28,515 nt of DNA, taken from positions 1-28,515 of the forward strand of contig JBFLVX010000012.1 in NCBI GenBank assembly GCA_040758255.1, written 5' to 3'. Under the pieces are notes generated by a model, which saw nothing but the letters and a program-made list of their open reading frames with translations, did not search any database and was not told the origin of the DNA. Below are positions 21,523 through 28,515 of the stretch, in pieces. The position numbers and the translations under genes were made by a program. Origin of the DNA: JACRPZ01 sp040758255. Lineage in GTDB: Bacteria > Nitrospirota > Thermodesulfovibrionia > UBA6902. Each line of letters starts with the position of its first letter. Within the stretch, counting starts at the first letter, position 1.

Positions 21523-22824
21523 ATGAAGATATCCATAGTTACATTAGGCTGCAAGGTAAATCAGTCGGAAAGCGCCTCTATTGAGGGGAGCTTGCGGGAA
21601 GCCGGCCATGAGATTGTAGGCACTTCTGATACTCCTGATGTAACCATAATAAACACCTGTACTGTCACAGCCAAGAGTGATTATCAGTCAAGACAGATGA
21701 TACGAAGGGCTGTTAAGTCCGGCTCTCGTGTTATCGCAACCGGTTGTTACGCACAGTTAAGGCCGGATGAATTGAGCGCAATTAAAGGGCTAGATCTGGT
21801 AGTCGGCAATGCGGGCAAGGCAAAGATGCTTAAATATTTAAAGCGGCTTCCTGAAAGTGCTGGTGAAACATTGGAAAATGTAGAGTCACCGGAATATACG
21901 CTAACTTCACAGCCGTATTTTTCAGCAAGAACGAGGGCTTTCCTGAAGATACAGGATGGATGCAACCTCTTATGCACTTATTGCGCCGTACCTTCGGCAA
22001 GAGGTAAAAGTCGCAGCCTTGATCCCGATCATATTGCTAAATCTATTGAAGACTTGGCATTGAACGGCTACAAGGAAATAGTCTTGACAGGTGTACATAT
22101 AGGCGCTTACGGCATTGAACTTGAGCCGAAAACTTCACTATTTAACCTTGTTGATAAGATCGTGAGTAGATATCCTCAAATACGCTTCAGATTGACCTCC
22201 ATAGAGCCGCAGGAATTTGACGAGCGATTTTTAGATTTAATAAATGAAAACCTGTTATGTGCGCATCTCCATATTCCTCTTCAAAGCGGATCCGACTCTG
22301 TGCTTCAAAGGATGAGAAGGGGTTACAATACATCAATTTTTAGAAGCCTGCTTGAGAAGATACATTCAACATGCCCTGACGTATCCATTGGCACAGATCT
22401 GATTGTCGGCTTTCCCGGTGAAACCGATGATGACTTCAATGAGACGATAAAATTTATTGAAGAAATTCCGCTAAGCTACATTCATGTTTTTCCATATTCA
22501 AAAAGACCTGATACCCCGGCAAAGTCTTTTAGCGGGCATATTAACACTGAAGTGAAGAAAGAAAGGGTTAAGAAGGCGATAGAGATTGCTAATATTAAGA
22601 AAACTAAATATCTTTCAGGCCAATTAAATAAGAAACTGGATGTAATAGTTGAAAAGAATGCTGTAACAAGCGGATACTACAGAGCTATTTCTGGAAATTA
22701 TCTCAGGCCATTAGTGGAGGCAAAGGCTCTGCAAGCTGGGCAAAGACTGGAAGTAAGGGGCGTTGCTTTAAGAAATCAGGAGCTTATCTGCAAGACTATT
22801 CACGATGCCTCGCAAGTAGCGTAA
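21523..22824 (+). CDS. mtaB: tRNA t6A37 methylthiotransferase
   Basis: A 433-residue radical-SAM methylthiotransferase that converts t6A37 to ms2t6A37 in tRNAs reading ANN codons. Auxiliary-cluster cysteines are C10 (LGCKVNQSES), C46 (NTCTVT) and C75 (TGCYAQ). Radical-SAM cysteines are C147, C151 and C154 (GCNLLCTYCAVPSARG). LTGVHIGAYG, HIPLQSGSDSVLQRM and GTDLIVGFPGE follow, then a C-terminal TRAM-like region. KVNQ, NTCTVT and VHIGAYG are MtaB-type signatures that separate it from the MiaB copy next door. The two genes are tandem paralogues of ancient origin rather than a recent duplication. The next gene downstream is convergent. Confidence 0.95.
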   Translation: MKISIVTLGCKVNQSESASIEGSLREAGHEIVGTSDTPDVTIINTCTVTAKSDYQSRQMIRRAVKSGSRVIATGCYAQLRPDELSAIKGLDLVVGNAGKAKMLKYLKRLPESAGETLENVESPEYTLTSQPYFSARTRAFLKIQDGCNLLCTYCAVPSARGKSRSLDPDHIAKSIEDLALNGYKEIVLTGVHIGAYGIELEPKTSLFNLVDKIVSRYPQIRFRLTSIEPQEFDERFLDLINENLLCAHLHIPLQSGSDSVLQRMRRGYNTSIFRSLLEKIHSTCPDVSIGTDLIVGFPGETDDDFNETIKFIEEIPLSYIHVFPYSKRPDTPAKSFSGHINTEVKKERVKKAIEIANIKKTKYLSGQLNKKLDVIVEKNAVTSGYYRAISGNYLRPLVEAKALQAGQRLEVRGVALRNQELICKTIHDASQVA

Positions 22825-22860
22825 CATCTTGTATTTTCATTGTTTATTGCCTGCCTAAAA

Positions 22861-22888
22861 ATTATGCAAACCCTGAGAATCGCATAAT
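22861..22888. terminator. Weak inverted repeat between convergent genes
   Basis: ATTATGC (22861-22867) and GCATAAT (22882-22888) form a 7-base-pair stem with a 14-base loop in the 149-base gap between the convergent mtaB and nucleotidyltransferase genes. A second pair, AGAAGG near 22900 and CCTTCT near 22930, lies beside it. Position suits a bidirectional terminator, but the stem is A/T-rich and has no U-run, so the call is tentative. Confidence 0.3.
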
Positions 22889-22973
22889 AGAAGCCGTTCA
22901 GAAGGGGTACCCAGCATTATTAATAACACCTTCTCAACATTTGATTGATTGAAGCAATGTCCGATAAGATATA

Positions 22974-24182
22974 TTATGTAAAATGAGATATTATCCATCT
23001 TCTTGCTTCAGCCTTTGTTTTGAGCCTCTTCAGGAACCTCTGCTCTTGCAGCAAGTCCAATATTTTGCCTATAATAACGCCCTGACTAACTTTGAGCATG
23101 GTTTGTATATCATTGCCTGACAAAAGTATATTCTTCCTGATCCTGATGAAATCGTCCGCCCTTTTTAGGAACCTGCCGCTGCCACTAATTTTTATTACAG
23201 AAAGCAGTAAAGCAGTTTCCAGATCATATTCATCTGCTGCTTTAAATATTTCATACAATTTTTTATCCGTAATCCTATCCCTTGATAGCTTTAATGCCTT
23301 GTGAATATCTGTAATTCCTTTTTTGATCGCTCTGCTTGGACTGAGTGACTTAAGCCTGCTTTCCTTGCTTTCTTCTTCGATAAGCAATATAGCGAGTTTT
23401 ATAAGCCCGTCTCTGGTTAATCCTTGTCCGACTTTCTCTTTAAGAAAGCGATGTATGCTTTTATTATCAATTTTATCAATAAGAATACGATATTTTGTCA
23501 TCAGATTAAGATTTTCCCTGAGCCTTCTCCTGTTTGTCATAATTATCTTTTCTAACAAGGCGTTATCATATGCATCCTTAAGCTGTTTGTCAGCATTCTT
23601 GTGATTTACAATCCTGAATAATTCCTCAGTTATCCTCTCAGAAGCAACTTCTGATAAGCCATCCGCGTATTGCCTTAAATACTTTTTTGTATCTCTCTCA
23701 ATAATAAACCCTTTTTCTAAGGCAATCCTGTAGGCCCTGAGTACCCTCAGCGGGTCATCTGCTAAATTTGACGGCAAAACAGCCTTGATAACCTCTTTCC
23801 TAAGGCTATCCATGCCTCCAAACGGATCTATAATTCCTCTTTCCGGCGACCATGCCATTGCATTAATTGTAAAGTCACGCTGCGCGAGATTTTCTTCGAT
23901 CGGGCTTTGAAGCGGTGTAAAATCTATGAACTCTCCGTTTTTTAAGGCGACGCGGCAGGTCTGATTCTTCTTGAGGATAATAAATGTTCCTTTAAATCTT
24001 TTTGCTGCTCTTCTTGCGGTCCCCTCAAAATCCTTCTTAATAACAAAATCCTTATCTTTGGAAGTATGTCTCAGTAAAAGATCGCGAAGGTATCCGCCGA
24101 CGAGATATGCTTCTTTCTTTGTATTGGAAAAGACCCATTTGTTTATCGGATCGGAGAGGATTTTTCTGGAAAGTCTGTCCAT
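22974..24182 (-). CDS. CCA-adding enzyme / poly(A) polymerase family nucleotidyltransferase
   Basis: A 402-residue class II nucleotidyltransferase. The active-site motif is YLVGGYLRDLLL (26-37) with the catalytic pair DKD (43-45, KDKDFVI). RDFTINAMA is at 102-110, and the nucleotide-selecting DPLRVLRAYR is at 143-152. A helical body and tail follow to 402. Members add CCA to tRNA 3' ends or add A only; the sequence motifs alone do not settle which, and some bacteria split the job between two paralogues. GGAG stands five bases before the ATG. It lies 38 bases after pheT on the same strand, so it may be transcribed with the translation operon. It converges with mtaB. Confidence 0.88.
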   Translation of the reverse strand: MDRLSRKILSDPINKWVFSNTKKEAYLVGGYLRDLLLRHTSKDKDFVIKKDFEGTARRAAKRFKGTFIILKKNQTCRVALKNGEFIDFTPLQSPIEENLAQRDFTINAMAWSPERGIIDPFGGMDSLRKEVIKAVLPSNLADDPLRVLRAYRIALEKGFIIERDTKKYLRQYADGLSEVASERITEELFRIVNHKNADKQLKDAYDNALLEKIIMTNRRRLRENLNLMTKYRILIDKIDNKSIHRFLKEKVGQGLTRDGLIKLAILLIEEESKESRLKSLSPSRAIKKGITDIHKALKLSRDRITDKKLYEIFKAADEYDLETALLLSVIKISGSGRFLKRADDFIRIRKNILLSGNDIQTMLKVSQGVIIGKILDLLQEQRFLKRLKTKAEARRWIISHFT

Positions 24183-24220
24183 ATTTTCTCCAGATTAAAA
24201 AAGTGTTCTCAGGAACAGCT

Positions 24221-26275
24221 TCAGCTTCTCAATTCAGCATTTATTGATCTTTCAAGCTCTCTAAGTATGTCTGAGTGTAAAGCGTCAACCTCGGTGTCGG
24301 TAAGTGTCCTGTCGGATGCCCTGTAGCGTATTGAGAAAGCAAGACTCTTTTTGTCAGGAGGAACAGGTTTCCCTGTATAGATATCAAAGAGTTTGACAGA
24401 TTCTATGATATGTGAGTCAATGCCCGCGATTATCTCTTTTGCCTTAGCCACTGTTACATCCTTTGAGACAATTATAGCTAAGTCCCTCTCAACATAAGGA
24501 TACTTTGGCAGGGGTATAAATTTTATCTTGGCAGGCATTGCTGAAAGCAGTCTCTTTAGATCATATATCTCAAGAAGGCTGATATCGCCTGTAAGGCCAA
24601 GTTTTTCCGCAACTCCGGGATGCAGAGCGCCTATTGAACCAATTACCTCTCCGTCTATCTTTACTGAGGATGATTTGCCTGGATGCAGATAGGGCTCGCA
24701 GTAAGATATATTTGATTCAAAAGAGTAACTTTCAGTCTTCAGTTCCTTAAAGAGATTTTCCATGACACCCTTTAAATCATAAAATCCCTCATGCTTTTTC
24801 TGCCAGAGCGTATCAGACATGTCCTTGCAGTAGACAGCCGCCATCTGAAGAACTTCATCAGGGGATTTTTCTCCTGAAGCAAAAAAGATTCTGGATATTT
24901 CAAAGAGACTTAACGCCCTCTCGCCTCGGCTCATATTCAGTGAAACATTATCAAGCAATGAAGGCACAAGGCTCGTTCTAAGAGCAGCATCTTCTTTTCT
25001 TAGGGGATTCTTTATATAGACAAGCTTTCTCCTCTTGTCATCAACAGAAATGTTCAGATTATCAAGAGACGCCGGATTCAGAAAGCTGAGATTGATGGCC
25101 TCCGAATAACCGGACTTAATCATGAAGTTCTTTATATTATTTATAACGACGCGCTTTGTGCTGTCAGGCATTGTCTGCATTTTTATAACAGGCAAAGTTG
25201 AGGGTATATTGTCGTAGCTGTAAAGTCTTGCTATCTCTTCAATTATGTCAACTTCTCCCTGAATGTCAGGCCTGAAGCCTGGAGGTGTAACAAGAATGCC
25301 CTGCTCTTCATTCCTGCATTTAAAACCAAGGGTGTCAAGAAACCTCAACGCAGATGTTTTATCAATAGCAACACCAAGCAAAGAGTTTATCCTCTCATGC
25401 CTGACGAAAATCTCTTGAGGAGAGTAACGCTTAGGATAATTATCGCTCATTTTTGTGAGAGTTCCGCCTGCGATCTCGGCTATCATTTGAGCCGCCATAT
25501 CAAGCGCATCTGTCAGACCGTCTACATCCGCGCCCCTCTCGAATCTGTACGATGACTCTGTTGTAATGCCCAGCCTCTTTGCGCTTCTCCTTATTGAATC
25601 AGGCTTAAAATAAGCGCTCTCAAGAAGTACATTTACAGTTGATGAAGTGACCTCTGAATTCAATCCTCCCATAATGCCCGCTATGGCAACAGGTTTTTCA
25701 GCATCCCATATCATAAGCGTGTCATTATTCAAAACTCTTTTTTCTTCATCCAGCGTCTGAAATTCCTTTACAGAGCCGGCGAGGCTGACGGCTATCTTCT
25801 TCCCGGCAAGTCTGTCAAGGTCGAACGCATGCAGTGGATGTCCCATCTCAAGAAGCACATAATTGGTTATATCAACGATATTCAATGAGCTTCGGAAACC
25901 ATGCGCCTCCAGACGTTTTACAATCCATTCAGGAGACGGGGCTGGCTTTACGCCGCAGATTATTCTTGATGCGTACCGTGTGCAGAGTTCCGGTTCCTCT
26001 ATTGCTATTTCGGGACCATCGCCCTCTTCTTTCTTTATTGAGGCGGGAGTTTTCTTAAGCGGGATTCCTAAATTTGCCGATATTTCACGGGCAATGCCTC
26101 TGATGCTGAGACAGTCAGGCCTGTTTGGCGTAACCCCAATTTCGAGAATGGCATCATCCCCAATTTCTTCCGTTCCCTCAACCTCCAGTCCAGCCATTGT
26201 GAGGAGATGTGATAACTCTTTTGCAGAGAGCGAAAAATCAACATACTCTTTCAACCATTTAATCGAAGCTTTCAT
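24221..26275 (-). CDS. pheT: Phenylalanine-tRNA ligase beta subunit lacking the tRNA-binding OB domain
   Basis: A 684-residue beta subunit of the cytoplasmic alpha2-beta2 enzyme that charges tRNA-Phe. It opens MKASIKWLKEYVDFSLSAKE and LLTMAGLEVEG, then runs straight into ILEIGVTPNRPDCLS near 44-58. In usual bacterial PheT about 110 residues of EMAP-like tRNA-binding domain lie between these blocks. The B3/B4 editing region (YASRIICGVKPAPSPEWI; NIVDITNYVLLEMGHPLHAFD), the B5 domain, the catalytic-like core and the C-terminal anticodon-binding ferredoxin-fold domain (YPYVERDLAIIVSK to the end) are present. The join is clean and in frame, so it looks like a lineage feature, not damage. AAGG precedes the ATG by eight bases; pheS ends 20 bases upstream. 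Confidence 0.95.
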   Translation of the reverse strand: MKASIKWLKEYVDFSLSAKELSHLLTMAGLEVEGTEEIGDDAILEIGVTPNRPDCLSIRGIAREISANLGIPLKKTPASIKKEEGDGPEIAIEEPELCTRYASRIICGVKPAPSPEWIVKRLEAHGFRSSLNIVDITNYVLLEMGHPLHAFDLDRLAGKKIAVSLAGSVKEFQTLDEEKRVLNNDTLMIWDAEKPVAIAGIMGGLNSEVTSSTVNVLLESAYFKPDSIRRSAKRLGITTESSYRFERGADVDGLTDALDMAAQMIAEIAGGTLTKMSDNYPKRYSPQEIFVRHERINSLLGVAIDKTSALRFLDTLGFKCRNEEQGILVTPPGFRPDIQGEVDIIEEIARLYSYDNIPSTLPVIKMQTMPDSTKRVVINNIKNFMIKSGYSEAINLSFLNPASLDNLNISVDDKRRKLVYIKNPLRKEDAALRTSLVPSLLDNVSLNMSRGERALSLFEISRIFFASGEKSPDEVLQMAAVYCKDMSDTLWQKKHEGFYDLKGVMENLFKELKTESYSFESNISYCEPYLHPGKSSSVKIDGEVIGSIGALHPGVAEKLGLTGDISLLEIYDLKRLLSAMPAKIKFIPLPKYPYVERDLAIIVSKDVTVAKAKEIIAGIDSHIIESVKLFDIYTGKPVPPDKKSLAFSIRYRASDRTLTDTEVDALHSDILRELERSINAELRS

Positions 26276-26295
26276 TATTTACCCTTAAATTAAGG

Positions 26296-27312
26296 TCAGA
26301 ATTGTTCAAGAAATCTTTTGTCATTCTCAAGAAAGAGCCTTATATCATTAATGCCGTATTTGAGCATAGTGATCCTCTCAATCCCGAGACCGAATGCAAA
26401 ACCTGTGTAACGGTCAGGTTCGTATCCTGCCAGTTCAAAGACTCGCGGATTTATCATGCCGGCTCCGAGTATCTCAACCCATCCGGTGTTTTTGCATACA
26501 CTGCATCCTGAGCCTTTACATATGACACATGATATATCCACCTCGGCGCTCGGTTCAGTAAAAGGGAAAAAGCTCGGCCTGAAACGTACGGCTGTCTTAG
26601 GTCCGAAGACATTATGAAGAAAGACCTCAAGCACGCCTTTGAGATCGCTCATTGAGATATGATCATCAACCATGAAGCCTTCTAATTGCTGGAACATGGG
26701 GATATGGCTGACATCAGCGTCGCACCTGTATACCTTGCCGGGCGCAACAACCCTTAGAGGCGGGGTATTATTCTCCATGACGTGAATCTGCACAGGGGAT
26801 GTGTGGGTTCTTAAGACAAGATCATCGTTAATGTAAAACGTATCCTGCATATCCCTTGCAGGATGGTCTTTAGGCATATTAAGCGCTTCAAAGTTATAAT
26901 AGTCTGACTCAACCTCAGAGCCCTCTTCTACCTGAAAACCTAATGAACTGAAAATATCTATAATTTCATTGAGAACCTTTGTGGTCGGATGCAGGTGGCC
27001 GATTGGAATATAAGAGCCGGGGATTGTAACATCAATGCTCTGAGTCTGAAGCACTTTCTCCATCTCAGAGGATTTATATTGAGACTCTTCGGTTTTGAGT
27101 AAAGCCTCAATATGATTTTTTATCTCATTAAGGATGCGGCCGTATTCGGGTCTTTCTTCTTGAGGAATGGATTTGAGGGATTTTACCTTTTCGGTGAATA
27201 TCCCCTTTTTCCCAAGATATTTTACTTTAAGGTGCTGAATGGCCTGAAGGCTGACGGCTTTTTTTACCTCATCTTCAGCATGATCCTTTATGGAGTAAAG
27301 TTCCCTTGTCAT
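26296..27312 (-). CDS. pheS: Phenylalanine-tRNA ligase alpha subunit
   Basis: A 338-residue class II synthetase catalytic subunit. An N-terminal coiled-coil arm for tRNA-Phe covers about 1-85. Motif 2 lies in LRVVAPGKVYRCDADVSHIPMF near 185-206 and motif 3 in GFAFGLGIERITMLKYGI near 307-324. FTEPSAEVDISCVICKGSGCSVC near 252-274 includes the phenylalanine-binding FTEPS and a four-Cys knuckle seen in many non-enteric bacterial PheS. It activates Phe with ATP and transfers it to tRNA together with PheT. The ATG (27312-27310) overlaps the rplT TGA in an ATGA junction, so the two are translationally coupled. Confidence 0.97.
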   Translation of the reverse strand: MTRELYSIKDHAEDEVKKAVSLQAIQHLKVKYLGKKGIFTEKVKSLKSIPQEERPEYGRILNEIKNHIEALLKTEESQYKSSEMEKVLQTQSIDVTIPGSYIPIGHLHPTTKVLNEIIDIFSSLGFQVEEGSEVESDYYNFEALNMPKDHPARDMQDTFYINDDLVLRTHTSPVQIHVMENNTPPLRVVAPGKVYRCDADVSHIPMFQQLEGFMVDDHISMSDLKGVLEVFLHNVFGPKTAVRFRPSFFPFTEPSAEVDISCVICKGSGCSVCKNTGWVEILGAGMINPRVFELAGYEPDRYTGFAFGLGIERITMLKYGINDIRLFLENDKRFLEQF

Positions 27313-27662
27313 CCACCTTTTTTAACCGTTTCAAGAAGGTCGGAAAAGGACTTAGGATCATTGTAAGCCATATCAGCGAGGGTCTTCCTGTTTAATTCTA
27401 TGTTTGAATTTTTGAGCCTGTTCATGAACTGGCTGTATGACATGCCCAGCGCCCTGACGGCTGCATTTATTCTTGCGATCCAGAGAGTCCTGAACTCACG
27501 TTTTTTTGTTCTTCTGTCCCTGTACGCATTAAGCAACGCTCTGTCAACCGCCTGTGTCGCAATCCTGTAAAGACGGCTTCTGGCCCCATAATAGCCTTTT
27601 GCCAGCTTGAGTATCTTCTTCCTTCTCCTTCTTGTCTTAAAACCACCTTTTGCTCTTGGCAT
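27309..27662 (-). CDS. rplT: 50S ribosomal protein L20
   Basis: A 117-residue, strongly basic protein of normal L20 length. The signature starts MPRAKGGFKTRRRRKKILKL with KGYYGARSRLYRIA, then RDRRTKKREFRTLWIARINAA and GMSYSQFMNRL. L20 organises 23S rRNA early in 50S assembly and, in several bacteria, represses its own operon by binding mRNA. AGGAGG lies nine bases before the ATG. Upstream is an unusually long 208-base spacer to rpmI with a promoter and hairpin, which could be the site of internal transcription or L20 control. Confidence 0.98.
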   Translation of the reverse strand: MPRAKGGFKTRRRRKKILKLAKGYYGARSRLYRIATQAVDRALLNAYRDRRTKKREFRTLWIARINAAVRALGMSYSQFMNRLKNSNIELNRKTLADMAYNDPKSFSDLLETVKKGG

Positions 27663-27700
27663 CTATCTTCTCCTCCTGTTTATATACGTTCAAGTCATTC

Positions 27701-27729
27701 ATTATACAGTAAATAATAAATTTTTGGAA
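27701..27729 (-). promoter_or_regulatory. Candidate internal promoter ahead of rplT-pheS-pheT
   Basis: On the minus strand a perfect TATAAT (27706-27701) is preceded by TTCCAA (27729-27724) at 17 bases, in an A/T-rich stretch. Transcription would begin near 27694 and give a short leader carrying AGGAGG before the rplT ATG at 27662. The -35 is poor, so the call rests on the -10, the spacing and the long spacer. Confidence 0.45.
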
Positions 27730-27785
27730 TAGATGAAGGTCGTCGGCAATGCAGCCGTGAATTTGCTTCAGGATTTAAGAGGCTG

Positions 27786-27801
27786 ACTGATTTCAATCAG
27801 T
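27786..27801 (-). other. Small hairpin in the rpmI-rplT spacer
   Basis: ACTGATT and AATCAGT are exact complements separated by two bases, giving a short stem-loop in the transcribed spacer between rpmI and rplT. It is followed by no U-run. It might slow polymerase, be a processing site or be part of an L20-binding structure; I cannot align it to the known L20 leader. Confidence 0.35.
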
Positions 27802-27870
27802 AATGAGCTGCGGATACATGCCGTTGAATCTTTGCCGGTCTATGTACTGATATGCTGTCGTCAACTATTC

Positions 27871-28065
27871 TCAGTATGGCAACATTTTTCTGACGCCGTC
27901 GAGATTTGCTTTGTGAACCAGGGCGCCTCTTCTGAGATTCTTAATCTTTTTGGCATTTTTGCAAGTAAGGAGATGGCTCCTGTAAGCCTTGCTTCTCTTT
28001 ATCTTCCCTGTCCCGGTTTTTGAAAACCTCTTTGCTGCGCCTCTGTGCGTCTTTATTTTAGGCAT
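27871..28065 (-). CDS. rpmI: 50S ribosomal protein L35
   Basis: A 64-residue basic protein of standard length. It begins MPKIKTHRGAAKRFSKTGTG and continues KAYRSHLLTCKNAKKIKNLR to the C-terminal ...GVRKMLPY, all typical of L35. It is a late-binding 50S protein. It begins 30 bases after infC and has GGGAGGAAG before the ATG. The infC-rpmI-rplT order is the conserved bacterial arrangement. Confidence 0.98.
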   Translation of the reverse strand: MPKIKTHRGAAKRFSKTGTGKIKRSKAYRSHLLTCKNAKKIKNLRRGALVHKANLDGVRKMLPY

Positions 28066-28095
28066 TTATATCTTCCTCCCAAGAAATAGTATTGT

Positions 28096-28515
28096 TTATT
28101 TTGGTGCAAGCACCATCGTCATCCTGCGGCCTTCTATTTTAAATGTCTGCTCTATAGTTGATATATTTGAAAACTCTTCAGTAATTCTTGTGAACAGATT
28201 TTTTGCATTAGTTGTATGAACGATCTCTCGGCCCCTGAAGAGCATGGTTACTTTTGCCTTATTACCCTGCTCGAGAAACTTCTGTATGCTCTTCATTTTA
28301 AATTGCAGGTCATGTTCATTAATCTGCGGCCTTACCCTCACCTCTTTGAGAACAATTATTTTCTGTTTTGTATGTTTCTTGCTTTGCTGGTAGCGGTACT
28401 TCCCGTAATCCATTATTTTACATACCGGCGGGGTAGTATTTGGCGCTACTTCAACAAGATCAAGATCCTGCTCCGATGCCATCCGAATAGCATCTCTTGT
28501 GAGTAAAACGCCTAA
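28096..28515 (-). CDS. infC: Translation initiation factor IF-3, 5' end outside window
   Basis: The minus strand is open from the window edge for 139 codons to the stop at 28096. The visible N-domain begins LGVLLTRDAIRMASEQDLDLVEVAPN, then PPVCKIMDYGKYRYQQSKK, where the linker starts. The C-domain has LKEVRVRPQINEHDLQFKMKS and VTMLFRGREIVHT, ending RRMTMVLAPK. IF-3 blocks premature 50S joining and checks the initiator tRNA. About 30 N-terminal residues and the start, often a rare AUU, are missing. An internal ATG at 28482 is not the start, since conserved sequence continues upstream. Confidence 0.97.
   Translation of the reverse strand, partial: LGVLLTRDAIRMASEQDLDLVEVAPNTTPPVCKIMDYGKYRYQQSKKHTKQKIIVLKEVRVRPQINEHDLQFKMKSIQKFLEQGNKAKVTMLFRGREIVHTTNAKNLFTRITEEFSNISTIEQTFKIEGRRMTMVLAPK

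Noticed and set aside
1..28515. CRISPR arrays, tRNA or rRNA genes, transposases
   Set aside because: No regularly spaced identical repeats, no cloverleaf with a TTCGA-type arm and no transposase-like protein were found on either strand.

Overview
The window reads as ordinary chromosome of a Gram-negative, diderm bacterium that is not an enterobacterium. The mix of an AcnA-type aconitase, tandem MiaB/MtaB methylthiotransferases, a small membrane-anchored dihaem cytochrome, an exosortase, a PheT without its tRNA-binding domain and degenerate word repeats between genes is what I would expect from Nitrospirota or a related deltaproteobacterial-type lineage. That placement is inference from gene content; no marker in the window proves it. 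Most of the window is about 40-48 % G+C, but the first 250 bases are clearly richer.

Layout. 1-1256 (minus strand): the 5' part of rsgA, then a gene with homing-endonuclease-associated DNA-binding repeats and a nuclease-like C-terminus. This second gene is bracketed by a 9-bp inverted repeat resembling the ends of an integron gene cassette. 1257-1638: an intergenic stretch with divergent promoters and several inverted repeats. 1639-10106 (plus): a MurC/Mpl-like ligase, a variant PlsC acyltransferase, aconitase, a small secreted protein, a two-domain Calx-beta surface protein with a C-terminal sorting-type tail, and a long exosortase. 18498-10272 (minus): a 1067-residue GHMP-kinase-like/UDPGP fusion, a DUF362 protein, then a tight operon of methyltransferase, inositol-monophosphatase-type phosphatase, ABC-2 exporter (ATPase and permease) and a 57-residue Cys-rich protein. 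A PerR-like regulator with its own operator and a coupled zinc-ribbon protein follow. 18631-22824 (plus): rlmB, a host-attachment-family protein, the small cytochrome, miaB and mtaB. 28515-22974 (minus): infC (5' end outside the window), rpmI, rplT, pheS, pheT and a CCA-adding/poly(A) polymerase family gene.

Working together. The exosortase and the only visible tail-bearing substrate sit side by side, which suggests a dedicated surface-processing pair. The 10.9-18.5 kb genes pair sugar-nucleotide-type chemistry with a phosphatase and an ABC exporter, so they may serve an envelope or exported glycan pathway; that is inference. The right end is the widely conserved translation operon, with an added long spacer and probable internal promoter before rplT.

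Most notable: the exosortase/Calx-beta pair with a non-standard sorting tail, the kinase/uridylyltransferase fusion, the short Cys-rich protein overlapping the ABC permease gene, the possible single integron-like cassette, and the PheT domain loss. I saw no CRISPR array, no transposase and no tRNA or rRNA gene.
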